A DNA stretch of 64,000 nucleotides from NCBI RefSeq assembly GCF_010119225.1, contig NZ_WNKF01000018.1, positions 44,942-108,941 on the forward strand, read 5' to 3'. Source of the DNA: Cyclobacterium roseum (GTDB taxonomy: Bacteria; Bacteroidota; Bacteroidia; Cytophagales; Cyclobacteriaceae). The translations under genes were made by a program, and so were the position numbers. Below are positions 55,825 to 64,000 of the stretch, one piece after another (the stretch's first letter is position 1; the number at the start of each line of letters is the position of its first letter). Under the pieces are notes generated by a model. The model did not search any database, had not been told where the DNA came from, and saw only the letters and a list, made by a program, of their open reading frames with translations.

Positions 55825-57213
55825 ATGAATCATTTGACACCAAAGCAGATTGTTGCTGAGTTGGATAAATACATTATTGGGCAAAATGATGCCAAAAGAA
55901 ATGTAGCCATCGCACTTAGAAACCGGATCAGAAGACTGATGGTCAAGTCCGAACTTCAGAAAGACATCGTCCCCAATAACATTCTGATGATTGGATCTAC
56001 CGGGGTAGGTAAAACAGAAATTGCCCGAAGGCTAGCTAAAATCGCCAATGCCCCTTTCACCAAGGTAGAGGCCTCTAAATTTACCGAGGTAGGTTATGTG
56101 GGCAGGGATGTAGAATCCATGGTCCGGGACCTGGTAGAACATGCCATCAATTTGGTCAAGGAAACCAAAAACGAAGAAGTGAAAGAAAAGGCAGCCCTGA
56201 TTGTGGAGGACATGCTGTTGGATATACTTATTCCTCCGGTAAAAGGAAGTGGGTTCACTCCCAGCACTACTTCCAGAGAGAACTTCAACCCGGATCAGGC
56301 CTCCGAGCAGGAATTGAATGAAAAAACACGCGAACGGTTTCGGGAAAAATTAAAAGACGGGGAACTGGAATCGCGGAAAATCGAGATCAATGTCAAACAA
56401 TCTGCTTCTTCGGGAATAGGCATGATCGGCAATGGTATGATGGATGAAGCCAGTATGGCCGGTATCCAGGACATGCTGAGCAATATGATGCCTAAAAAAA
56501 CCAAAAAAAGAAAGGTAACCATCTCCGAAGCCAGGAAAATTTTAATGGAGGAAGAAGCCTCCAAATTAATTGATTTCGATGAAGTAAAGGAGCAGGCAAT
56601 TCATCTCGCTGAAAATAACGGCATTATTTTTATTGACGAGATCGACAAAATTGCTTCCGGATCGGGAAAATCCGGAGGAGGGCCAGATGTGAGCCGTGAA
56701 GGCGTGCAAAGAGATTTACTGCCTATTGTAGAAGGAAGTGCGGTAAATACCAAATATGGCTTGGTACACACCGATCACGTGCTGTTCATTGCGGCAGGAG
56801 CCTTTCACGTCAGCAAGCCTTCGGATCTTATTCCGGAATTGCAGGGGCGGTTTCCAATCCGGGTGGAATTATCCAGCCTGACCAGAGGCGATTTCTATAA
56901 AATCCTGAAAGATCCCAAAAATGCCCTGACCAAACAATACCAGGCTTTGTTCGAAGCAGAGCAAGTATACCTGGAATACACGGATGATGCCATTCATGAG
57001 ATCGCCGCCTTGGCCTTCAGCATCAACGAGGAGGTGGAAAACATCGGTGCCAGAAGACTTCATACCGTAATGAGCCACCTTTTAAACGATTTTCTTTTCG
57101 AGGTTCCCGACACGATCGGACCCAATAGTAAAATCATGATTACCAAAGAAATGGTTCAGGAAAGGCTAAGCAGTCTGGTCAAGAACCGAGACCTTTCTCA
57201 GTATATCCTATAA
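55825..57213 (+). CDS. hslU: ATP-dependent protease ATPase subunit HslU
   Basis: The start is ATG 55825 (MNHLTPKQIVAELDKYIIGQ), giving 462 residues; an in-frame extension into lon is rejected. Walker A GSTGVGKT is at 57-64, the insertion (I) domain follows, and Walker B is GIIFIDEIDKIAS. C-terminal LSQYIL is the tail that inserts in HslV. HslU unfolds substrates for the peptidase HslV, which is not next to it in this window. Confidence 0.96.
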   Translation: MNHLTPKQIVAELDKYIIGQNDAKRNVAIALRNRIRRLMVKSELQKDIVPNNILMIGSTGVGKTEIARRLAKIANAPFTKVEASKFTEVGYVGRDVESMVRDLVEHAINLVKETKNEEVKEKAALIVEDMLLDILIPPVKGSGFTPSTTSRENFNPDQASEQELNEKTRERFREKLKDGELESRKIEINVKQSASSGIGMIGNGMMDEASMAGIQDMLSNMMPKKTKKRKVTISEARKILMEEEASKLIDFDEVKEQAIHLAENNGIIFIDEIDKIASGSGKSGGGPDVSREGVQRDLLPIVEGSAVNTKYGLVHTDHVLFIAAGAFHVSKPSDLIPELQGRFPIRVELSSLTRGDFYKILKDPKNALTKQYQALFEAEQVYLEYTDDAIHEIAALAFSINEEVENIGARRLHTVMSHLLNDFLFEVPDTIGPNSKIMITKEMVQERLSSLVKNRDLSQYIL

Positions 57214-57239
57214 TGGGGAAAGGGCCGTTAACCCATTCA

Positions 57240-59357
57240 TCAAGACCGGGGAACAACCCCAGAGGGAAGCATGGGCAAATCATAAAGTTTGACCCCGACA
57301 GCATCGTCTATTGCATTTCGAATCGCAGGAGCAATGCAGGTAATGGGTGCTTCGCCTGCTCCGGACGAGGGGAGATCCTTGCGGTTGACCAGCACAACCT
57401 TCATTTCAGGAACGTCCTTGAATCGCGGTACCCTGTAGGAGGATAGAAATGCGTTGGAGACATTCCCTTCATTAAATTCAACGGCCTCAAAGAGTGCTCC
57501 TCCCAGCCCCTGCAGCACACATCCGGTAATTTGACTCTCCAAATGCCTGGGATTCAGAATCGCTCCGCATTCAAAGGCCGTGACAGCAGACAAAACCTTC
57601 AATTCCCTGCTGTCAGGATCTACCACCACTTCCGCAAAGGTGGCCACAAAACCTCCCTTTACCGCCGCACAGGCCATCCCAAAACCATGGTTGGTACCAG
57701 CCTTTTTTCGTTTCCAATCAAAGGATTTGGCAGCAGCCTTGATAACGGCTTTTAAGCGTTCGTCTTCCAGATTATCCAAGCGGAATTGCATTGGATCCGT
57801 CCGGACCATTCCCGCGAGGTCATTGACGATGGATTCGATGGCAAAGATATTCGCCGTAGATGCCAATGCACGATAGGATCCCTGCCTTAAGGGAGAATCA
57901 GAGCGGTGGTATTCCTGGTAGTTGTTCTGTCCGGAATAAGGGGATGAGATTCCGGCTCCCCCCGAATTGAAATTATGAAATTCCCAGGAGGAGATGCGGT
58001 TACCAGTTAGGGCTGCCTTTACCCGAATCAACCCCGCCGGCCTGAAGTAAGCCCATTTAAACTCCTCTTCCCTGGTCCAATTGACTTTGACCGGTCGGCC
58101 GGTTGCTTTGGCTAGTTTGGCGGCTTCTATTCCGGCCTCTCCCGTATGCTTTCCTCCATATCCGGAGCCGGTATCGGGCATGTATACCCTGATTTTTTCC
58201 TTGGGAATAGAAAACGTATTCTCAAGCTCTTCCTGAACTCCAAAGGGTCTTTGCGTGCCCGTCCAGACTTCCAGTTGGTCACCGGTCCATCGGGCCAAAC
58301 CCGCTCTGGGTTCCAGGGGCACGTGTGCGATATAGCTGACCTTAAAATCATGCGCCACTTTTGTAGCAGCATTATCAAAAGCATCCGAAACTGCCGCAGG
58401 TACCGGATCGGTATTTCCGGCACTTTCTTCCAAGTGCTCAAATAACTGATTACCGGGGACCTGTGGGGATTTTTCCCATTCGGCTTCGATCATGGCAAGT
58501 GCCATTGCGGCCGATCGGGAATTATTTGCCGTCACGCCAATGAAGTCCCCCTCTTTCACCACCTGCACGCCAGGCAATTCGGCAGCACGGCTGGTATCTG
58601 CCCGAAGCAGTTTGGCACCATATACAGGGGCTCGGAGCACTTTCCCATACACCATGTCCGGAAGTACCTTATCTGAGACATAACGATGCTTTCCGGTAAT
58701 AAAATCTTCTCCCTTTATCTTCCTCACAGAGGTTCCGGAAACCTTCCATTTATCCGGATGAATGGTCTTTACGTTTTCATCCATTGGTTGAAGCAAACGC
58801 TTGGCTTTGGCCAGACTTCCATAGCCCAGTTTCTTCCCATTTCCAGGATGCTGTACGGTGCCTTTTTCTAAGGTCAGCTCCACTTCTCCGAGGTTCCACT
58901 CCTTTCTTGCCTCCTGTAGCAATATTTCCCGCAGGCTAGCCGCCGCTTTTCGCAAAATGGGTGCCATCTGCGGGGTAGTAAGACTTCCGTAGGTACCCCT
59001 GTCGTAGGGAGTAAGCTGCGTATCCCCCATGACCAGCGTAATAGCCGAAACCGGAACGAAAAGCTCCTCGGCCACCACCTGCGTCAGGGAGGTCCGGATA
59101 TTTTGCCCTACTTCCACTTTCCCCGTATACACCGTGATGGCTCCCGTTTCGGAAACATGAATCCAGGAAGACAGTTGGTCAGGAGCGGCCTGTGCATCTT
59201 CTCCGGGAAAAAGGGCTTCGGAAGCCAGGTAATCCGTCCAAACGAAATAAGTGGCAATTCCGGTACCCATGTATTTGAAGAACTTTCTCCTGCTGATCCC
59301 CTTTTCAGGAGCCGGTTTTTTCATTGTATCGGGTTGATTATTCGGGGTATCTTTCAT
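57240..59357 (-). CDS. Molybdopterin-binding subunit of a xanthine dehydrogenase family enzyme (IorB-like)
   Basis: A 705-residue protein with a Tat signal containing SRRKFFKYMG. The body is a molybdenum hydroxylase large subunit: the block VEVGQNIRTSLTQVVAEEL, then YDRGTYGSLTTPQM, PDTGSGYGGKHTGE, and GAGEAPITCIAPAIRNAIDDA at the C-terminus. The Tat signal and the absence of a FAD subunit match isoquinoline 1-oxidoreductase-like enzymes. It follows its 2Fe-2S subunit with a 4-bp overlap. Confidence 0.9.
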   Translation of the reverse strand: MKDTPNNQPDTMKKPAPEKGISRRKFFKYMGTGIATYFVWTDYLASEALFPGEDAQAAPDQLSSWIHVSETGAITVYTGKVEVGQNIRTSLTQVVAEELFVPVSAITLVMGDTQLTPYDRGTYGSLTTPQMAPILRKAAASLREILLQEARKEWNLGEVELTLEKGTVQHPGNGKKLGYGSLAKAKRLLQPMDENVKTIHPDKWKVSGTSVRKIKGEDFITGKHRYVSDKVLPDMVYGKVLRAPVYGAKLLRADTSRAAELPGVQVVKEGDFIGVTANNSRSAAMALAMIEAEWEKSPQVPGNQLFEHLEESAGNTDPVPAAVSDAFDNAATKVAHDFKVSYIAHVPLEPRAGLARWTGDQLEVWTGTQRPFGVQEELENTFSIPKEKIRVYMPDTGSGYGGKHTGEAGIEAAKLAKATGRPVKVNWTREEEFKWAYFRPAGLIRVKAALTGNRISSWEFHNFNSGGAGISSPYSGQNNYQEYHRSDSPLRQGSYRALASTANIFAIESIVNDLAGMVRTDPMQFRLDNLEDERLKAVIKAAAKSFDWKRKKAGTNHGFGMACAAVKGGFVATFAEVVVDPDSRELKVLSAVTAFECGAILNPRHLESQITGCVLQGLGGALFEAVEFNEGNVSNAFLSSYRVPRFKDVPEMKVVLVNRKDLPSSGAGEAPITCIAPAIRNAIDDAVGVKLYDLPMLPSGVVPRS

Positions 59358-59815
59358 CCTTTAGTCTCGGTTTGAGTTAATTTATGGAGTGCTTTCACAA
59401 TGGCGGGGTAGGTGCAACACCTGCATATATTTCCATTCATCCCGTCAATAATCTCCTGCTCTCCCATTGCCTTTTGGTTTTCCACCAGCGCGACTGCGGT
59501 CATGATCATTCCGGGAGCGCAATAGCTGCACTGAAACACGTCCTCCTCCAGAAAAACTTGCTGAACCGGATGCAACTTCCCTTCGGTTTCCAATCCTTCT
59601 ATGGTCAGGACCTGTTTTCCCTGTACACTGGTTACAGGAGTAATGCAGGCGGGAGTGGGTGTGCCATTTACCAGCACCTTGCAGGCTCCACAAGCTGCTT
59701 CCCCACAACCATATTTGGTTCCGGTGAGATCCAGTTGCTCCCGGAGAACCTCCAGTAGGCTGGGGTTCCCATCGACTTCCACAGTATATTCTTTATTATT
59801 TACACTAATTTTCAT
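59354..59815 (-). CDS. 2Fe-2S subunit of a molybdenum hydroxylase (IorA-like)
   Basis: The ATG at 59815 (MKISVNNKEYTVEV) is the normal family start; the frame upstream to 59875 is not supported. The 153-residue protein has two cluster motifs: CGCGEAACGACKVLVNG in the ferredoxin-like half and CSYCAPGMIMTAVALVE with a late CRCCTYP in the helical half. It passes electrons from the molybdenum cofactor to an external acceptor. The large subunit gene overlaps it by 4 bp. Confidence 0.92.
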   Translation of the reverse strand: MKISVNNKEYTVEVDGNPSLLEVLREQLDLTGTKYGCGEAACGACKVLVNGTPTPACITPVTSVQGKQVLTIEGLETEGKLHPVQQVFLEEDVFQCSYCAPGMIMTAVALVENQKAMGEQEIIDGMNGNICRCCTYPAIVKALHKLTQTETKG

Positions 59816-60047
59816 GATATCCTTTGGGTTTCCATCTATCTCGATTAATTTAATTAATTCAACGGAGAAATACAATGAACCTGTTCAGTAAAGTAAGACT
59901 AGCAGCACAATATCCATTTATTTTCCATATATCCGTAAAATCTTTGGTGGGCAAGGACATTTTAAATAATTTTGGGATTCTTAATTTAATACTGTCAGGA
60001 TCAAACCTTAAAATAAACAGTAAAAAACCGGAATTTGCCAAAATTCG

Positions 60048-60115
60048 CTGTCAGAACCATGGAGACAACTGACAGTCCTGCCCAATTCCTTTTTGAGACA
60101 AGATACATCAAATGA
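60048..60115 (+). other. fabH leader: inverted repeat and possible 18-codon ORF
   Basis: CTGTCAG (60048-60054) and CTGACAG (60069-60075) are perfect inverted repeats 14 bp apart. An 18-codon frame from ATG 60059 ([18 protein letters not shown]) ends with TGA at 60113, overlapping the fabH ATG as ATGA. The ORF may be an upstream coupling or leader peptide, and the repeat an operator. Both are unproven. Confidence 0.3.
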
Positions 60116-61110
60116 AAAAAAGAGCTGTAATTACAGGCGTTCATGCCTGGGTACCGGATTATATTTTGGACAACAAAGAACTGGAAACCATGGTTGATAC
60201 CAATGACGAGTGGATCACCAGCAGGACCGGAATCAAAGAAAGAAGAATATTAAAAGGAGAAAATCAGGGTACGTCCGTGATTGGCACCGAAGCAGTAAAA
60301 GGACTACTTGAAAAAACCAATACCAACCCGGAGGAAATTGATTTAATTATTTGTGCAACGGTAACCCCTGACATGCTTTTTCCTGCCACTGCCAATATTG
60401 TGGCGGATAATGTTGGAGCAAAAAATAGCTACAGTTTTGACATCTCTGCTGCCTGTTCGGGATTTTTATATGCCCTGACCATCGCCAGCAAGTTTATTGA
60501 AACCGGAGCTCATAAGAAAGTGATTGTAATCGGTGCGGACAAAATGTCCTCCATCGTGAATTATCAGGACCGAACCACCTGTATTATATTTGGGGACGGC
60601 GGCGGAGCAGTCCTTCTGGAACCTACCGAGGAATCATTGGGAATAATGGATTCTTTACTCCATACCGATGGTTCCGGTGCTGATTTCCTACACATGCGGG
60701 CAGGAGGCAGTCGAAAGCCGGCCACATTGGAAACCGTTAAAAACCGGGAACATTCCGTTTTTCAGGAAGGCTCAACGGTTTTTAAATTTGCCGTTACCAA
60801 GATGGCTGACGTGAGTGCCGAGATCATGAAAAGAAATCAGCTTGAAGCAAAGGATGTGGCCTGGCTGGTTCCTCATCAGGCAAATAAAAGGATCATTGAT
60901 GCCACGGCAAACCGAATGGGAATCGGGCCGGAGAAAGTAATGTTAAACATTGAAAAATACGGAAACACCACCGCTGGGACCTTACCGTTGTGCCTTTGGG
61001 ATTACGAATCCCAGCTAAAAAAAGGTGACAATTTAATCCTGGCAGCATTTGGGGGAGGATTTACCTGGGGAGCGATATATTTAAAATGGGGATACGACCC
61101 GCAACGTTAA
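60112..61110 (+). CDS. fabH: Beta-ketoacyl-ACP synthase III
   Basis: A 332-residue condensing enzyme. The catalytic triad is Cys115 in [15 protein letters not shown], His in [12 protein letters not shown] and Asn in [13 protein letters not shown]. It starts fatty acid synthesis by condensing acetyl-CoA with malonyl-ACP. The usual rpmF and plsX genes do not precede it here; efp, accB and accC follow in the normal Bacteroidota order. Confidence 0.96.
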   Translation: MKKRAVITGVHAWVPDYILDNKELETMVDTNDEWITSRTGIKERRILKGENQGTSVIGTEAVKGLLEKTNTNPEEIDLIICATVTPDMLFPATANIVADNVGAKNSYSFDISAACSGFLYALTIASKFIETGAHKKVIVIGADKMSSIVNYQDRTTCIIFGDGGGAVLLEPTEESLGIMDSLLHTDGSGADFLHMRAGGSRKPATLETVKNREHSVFQEGSTVFKFAVTKMADVSAEIMKRNQLEAKDVAWLVPHQANKRIIDATANRMGIGPEKVMLNIEKYGNTTAGTLPLCLWDYESQLKKGDNLILAAFGGGFTWGAIYLKWGYDPQR

Positions 61111-61133
61111 AAAACTTATAATAACCGTTATAT

Positions 61134-61697
61134 ATGGCAAGCACAGCTGATTTTAAGAATGGACTTTGTTTGGAATTCAACCACGACATCATGGCGATAG
61201 TTGATTTTCAGCATGTCAAACCCGGCAAAGGCCCCGCATTTGTAAGAACCAAGCTCAAAAGCCTCACCACAGGTAAAGTGCTGGACAAAACCTTCAGTGC
61301 AGGAGAAAAGGTAGTCACCGCCAGAGTGGAGAAAAGACCGCATCAATACATCTACAATGACGATTTTGGTTTTCATTTTATGGATACCGAAACGTTCGAG
61401 CAGATTCCGATTGAAAAAAAACTAATCGAAAGGTCCGAACTGCTGAAAGAAGGGCAGGTCGTGGATATTTTGATTCATGCAGAAACAGAAAAGCCTCTGG
61501 GAGTGGAACTTCCACCTTTCGTAGAACTGATGGTGACCTATACAGAGCCCGGGATCAAGGGAGATACCGCTACCAATACCCTGAAACCGGCCACATTGGA
61601 AACGGGGGCAGTAGTCATGGTGCCGCTTTTTGTAGAACAGGATATTCTTATTAAAGTCGATACACGGGACGGTTCCTACTCGGAAAGGGTGAAATAA
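61134..61697 (+). CDS. efp: Elongation factor P
   Basis: A 187-residue protein with the three beta-barrel domains of EF-P. Domain I carries [18 protein letters not shown], where the loop lysine of the KPGKG motif is the residue that is modified in many bacteria; the modifying enzyme is not in the window. Domain III ends with [19 protein letters not shown] relieves ribosome stalling at polyproline. Confidence 0.97.
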   Translation: MASTADFKNGLCLEFNHDIMAIVDFQHVKPGKGPAFVRTKLKSLTTGKVLDKTFSAGEKVVTARVEKRPHQYIYNDDFGFHFMDTETFEQIPIEKKLIERSELLKEGQVVDILIHAETEKPLGVELPPFVELMVTYTEPGIKGDTATNTLKPATLETGAVVMVPLFVEQDILIKVDTRDGSYSERVK

Positions 61698-61698
61698 T

Positions 61699-61712
61699 GC
61701 TGATATTTCAGC
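61699..61712 (+). repeat. Hairpin GCTGA/TCAGC between efp and accB
   Basis: GCTGA-TATT-TCAGC is a perfect inverted repeat 2 bp after the efp stop. No T tract follows, so it is not a clear terminator. The 111-bp efp-accB gap is the longest of this operon and may carry an internal promoter. Confidence 0.4.
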
Positions 61713-61808
61713 AGAAATTGATTATATTACATAGTTTTAACAAATAAAAAACAGAACCTCGTCAACAGGGAAATCCTTTTCTCTGGAGATAACCAAATAA
61801 ACTGATTT

Positions 61809-62261
61809 ATGAAGGCAAAAGAAATACAAGAATTAATTGACTTTATTTCAAATTCCGGGCTGGCCGAAGTCAAAATTGAAACGGATGAATTCAAGCTTTC
61901 TATCAAGAAAAATTCAGAAAACCCTGTCGCAAAAAGTGTCGATAATCCCCCTGTGGTCCGACAAGAAGCTCGACCGGCAGCGGATTCGCCGGAAAATACC
62001 AATCCCGGCGGTTCCCATTTTCTGGAAGTAAAATCTCCCATGATTGGTACTTTTTACCGATCTCCTAACCCTGATTCTGATTTTTTTATCAATGTGGGTG
62101 ATACCATACAAAAAGGGCAGACGGTCTGTATCATCGAAGCCATGAAGCTCTTTAATGAGGTAGAATCTGAAGTTTCCGGAAAAATAGTGAAGGTCTTGGT
62201 AGAGGATGCTTCTCCCGTTGAGTACGATCAACCGCTTTTTCTGGTCGAACCTCAGAATTGA
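61809..62261 (+). CDS. accB: Acetyl-CoA carboxylase biotin carboxyl carrier protein
   Basis: A 150-residue protein. An N-terminal helical region (EIQELIDFISNSGLAEVKIE) and a flexible linker with P and A lead to a biotinyl domain with Lys113 in IIEAMKLFNE. It carries carboxybiotin from AccC to the carboxyltransferase. accC follows 18 bp later. Confidence 0.95.
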   Translation: MKAKEIQELIDFISNSGLAEVKIETDEFKLSIKKNSENPVAKSVDNPPVVRQEARPAADSPENTNPGGSHFLEVKSPMIGTFYRSPNPDSDFFINVGDTIQKGQTVCIIEAMKLFNEVESEVSGKIVKVLVEDASPVEYDQPLFLVEPQN

Positions 62262-62279
62262 TCGTTTTTTCCAATTAAA

Positions 62280-63653
62280 TTGACTCCAAACAACGTGTTT
62301 AATAAAATATTAATAGCCAATAGAGGGGAAATTGCACTAAGGATCATCCGAACCTGTAAGGAAATGGGCGTGAAGACGGTAGCGGTCTATTCCACTGCCG
62401 ATAAAGATAGTTTGCACGTGCGTTTTGCAGACGAAGCAGTTTGCATCGGCTCTCCCCCTAGTAAAGATTCGTACCTAAATATCCCCCGAATTATCGCAGC
62501 GGCAGAAATCACCAATGCAGATGCCATTCATCCAGGTTATGGGTTCCTTTCCGAAAATGCTGAATTTTCACGTATCTGTGAAGAATACAACATCAAATTT
62601 ATAGGTGCCAGTCCGGAAATGATCAACCAGATGGGGGATAAGGCCACAGCCAAGGCCACCATGGAAGCAGCGGGCGTACCTACCATCCCCGGTTCCAAGG
62701 GCTTGTTAAAATCCGTTGAAGAGGGCTTGGTTCTAGCTGAGGAAATAGGTTATCCGATCATCCTAAAAGCCACCGCTGGAGGTGGCGGGCGGGGAATGCG
62801 AATCGTGAAGGAACCGGCAGGTTTTAAAAAAGCCTGGGATGATGCCCGGCAGGAATCCGCCGCAGCATTTGGCAATGCCGGATTGTACCTCGAAAAATTT
62901 GTGGAAGAACCCCGGCACATCGAAATTCAAATCATAGGAGATTCCACTGGAAAAGCCTGTCATTTGTCAGAAAGGGATTGCTCCATTCAACGTCGGCATC
63001 AAAAACTCGTGGAAGAAACGCCTTCCCCTTTTATTACGGATGAACTTCGGGAAAAAATGGGAAAAGCTGCCATAAAAGGGGCGGAAGCCATCTCCTACGA
63101 AGGAGCCGGTACCATAGAGTTTCTCGTGGATAAAAACCGCAATTTCTATTTTATGGAAATGAATACCCGGATACAGGTAGAACATCCCATTACAGAGGAA
63201 GTCACGGATTTTGATCTTATTAAAGAACAAATTAAGGTCGCCGCAGGGGAGCCCATCAGTGGTAAAAATTATTTTCCAAAGTTGTATGCCATGGAATGCC
63301 GGATTAATGCCGAAGACCCTTCCAATGGTTTCAGGCCTAGCCCGGGCAAAATTGTAAATCTGCATTTGCCTGGCGGAAAGGGGGTCCGAATTGACAGCCA
63401 TGTCTATGCCGGTTATGTGATTCCGCCCAATTACGATTCCATGATCGCCAAGTTGATCGTAAGTGCACAGTCCAGACAAGAAGTAATCGTTCGGATGAAA
63501 CGCGCCTTGGCAGAGTTTGTAATTGATGGCATCAAAACCACTATTCCTTTTCATCTGGCCCTGCTGGATGACCCAGAATTTGTCGCTGGAAATTTTACGA
63601 CCAAATTCCTGGATACTTTTGATTTTTCCAGTATTTCTCAGGAAAAAAGCTAA
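62280..63653 (+). CDS. accC: Acetyl-CoA carboxylase biotin carboxylase
   Basis: A 457-residue ATP-grasp protein: N-terminal [25 protein letters not shown]-binding [29 protein letters not shown] and [20 protein letters not shown]. It carboxylates biotin on AccB. The start is an unusual TTG at 62280; a GTG at 62295 is the other possibility. No ATG precedes the fold. Confidence 0.95.
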   Translation: MTPNNVFNKILIANRGEIALRIIRTCKEMGVKTVAVYSTADKDSLHVRFADEAVCIGSPPSKDSYLNIPRIIAAAEITNADAIHPGYGFLSENAEFSRICEEYNIKFIGASPEMINQMGDKATAKATMEAAGVPTIPGSKGLLKSVEEGLVLAEEIGYPIILKATAGGGGRGMRIVKEPAGFKKAWDDARQESAAAFGNAGLYLEKFVEEPRHIEIQIIGDSTGKACHLSERDCSIQRRHQKLVEETPSPFITDELREKMGKAAIKGAEAISYEGAGTIEFLVDKNRNFYFMEMNTRIQVEHPITEEVTDFDLIKEQIKVAAGEPISGKNYFPKLYAMECRINAEDPSNGFRPSPGKIVNLHLPGGKGVRIDSHVYAGYVIPPNYDSMIAKLIVSAQSRQEVIVRMKRALAEFVIDGIKTTIPFHLALLDDPEFVAGNFTTKFLDTFDFSSISQEKS

Positions 63654-63695
63654 CTCGAACATTCATCATTTGAATGCTGATTTTCAGATATTTTA

Positions 63696-63721
63696 GGGAA
63701 GACCATGGTCTTCCCTTTTTT
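63696..63721 (+). terminator. Strong intrinsic terminator after accC
   Basis: A 20-bp perfect palindrome (GGGAAGACCATGGTCTTCCC, 63696-63715) is followed by six T. The stem is 8-9 bp with a tight loop. Confidence 0.85.
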
Positions 63722-63853
63722 AATTCTTGCCGCCTAAATGAGTACTGTTTCCGCCTACCCTTCATTTTTAGGGCTATTTCACTAAACGCTTGTAATTTCA
63801 GCGATTAATTATGAAATTGTTGACTATTAGTAAATTAAGAAAGTCTGTAATCG

Positions 63854-64000
63854 ATGCTTAGGTATTCCTTTTTATTATTAATCACCCTCTGCTGTTTGGC
63901 ATCCTGTTCGGAGAGTCCTTCGGAAGGAAATGGCCTGAATTCAACAGACCAGATCAGCTATAATTTCCATGTACGTCCGCTTCTTTCGGACAATTGTTAT
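63854..64000 (+). CDS. Start of a lipoprotein with planctomycete-type cytochrome C region, cut by window end
   Basis: The first 49 codons are visible. A lipobox CCLASC (Cys17) ends the signal, and after a short linker comes ISYNFHVRPLLSDNCY, which is the start of the PSCyt1 domain whose CxxCH heme motif would follow just past the edge. Such lipoproteins are usually the DUF1553/DUF1549 proteins of about 800-1100 residues. The rest is outside the window. Confidence 0.7.
   Translation, partial: MLRYSFLLLITLCCLASCSESPSEGNGLNSTDQISYNFHVRPLLSDNCY

Noticed and set aside
1..64000. CRISPR array
   Set aside because: No regularly spaced direct repeats of 24-40 bp were seen; the repeats in the 28-33 kb region are inverted and irregular.

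Overview
The window is a chromosomal segment of a member of the Bacteroidota, most likely Cytophagales (Cyclobacteriaceae or a relative). The evidence is the set of families that are essentially restricted to that phylum (DUF4296 lipoprotein, DUF3822, a TIGR02757 protein, a DUF6089-like outer-membrane barrel, a DUF2027-Smr protein, a GNAT-nitrilase fusion), promoters with the Bacteroidota TAnnTTTG -7 element, few Shine-Dalgarno sequences, and a typical Gram-negative envelope gene set (kdsA/kdsC, L,D-transpeptidases, RseP, DegP-like protease). No rRNA, tRNA, CRISPR array, prophage or complete insertion sequence was found.

Layout. 0-5 kb: start of mutS2 (cut by the left edge), a DUF4296 lipoprotein, and a DUF58 / BatD-like / BatA aerotolerance-type cluster closed by a terminator. 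5.2-9.8 kb: reverse-strand metabolic genes (Tat-type Gfo/Idh/MocA oxidoreductase, amidohydrolase, TrpB2-type enzyme) and a small exported protein. 9.9-14.1 kb: YggS, DUF423 and three hydrolases (S13 and S66 carboxypeptidases, SGNH lipoprotein) pointing at peptidoglycan turnover. 14-21.4 kb: DUF1573 protein, RecD-like helicase, two NUDIX proteins, DUF3822-coaD, pyrE, TIGR02757. 21.5-28.5 kb: prfC, an RluA-type pseudouridine synthase, TraB/GumN, TVP38, a Cys/Met gamma-family PLP enzyme and the DUF2027-Smr protein.

28.5-33.7 kb is the only clearly accessory region. It holds a RhuM-family protein, two AT-rich orphan genes, and imperfect inverted repeats of about 50-140 bp placed directly after gene stops, in the manner of gene-cassette recombination sites, plus two decayed gene remnants. 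Beyond the YihY gene lies a repeat-rich non-coding stretch with a G10 tract and five TTCGGAA copies, then a 54-codon gene downstream of leuS.

33.7-48.6 kb: leuS, outer-membrane barrel, MscS channel, GNAT-nitrilase fusion, kdsC-kdsA, two convergent L,D-transpeptidase genes whose 3' ends overlap, queD-folE (pterin), an SDR lacking its catalytic tyrosine, a small coiled-coil/STAS-like/flavin-reductase group, and two small reverse-strand genes. 48.9-57.2 kb is an envelope-stress and proteolysis block: DegP-like protease, dxr, rseP, lon, hslU. 57.2-64 kb: an isoquinoline-oxidoreductase-like molybdenum hydroxylase pair, the fatty-acid run fabH-efp-accB-accC ending in a strong terminator, and the start of a lipoprotein with a planctomycete-type cytochrome C region cut by the right edge.
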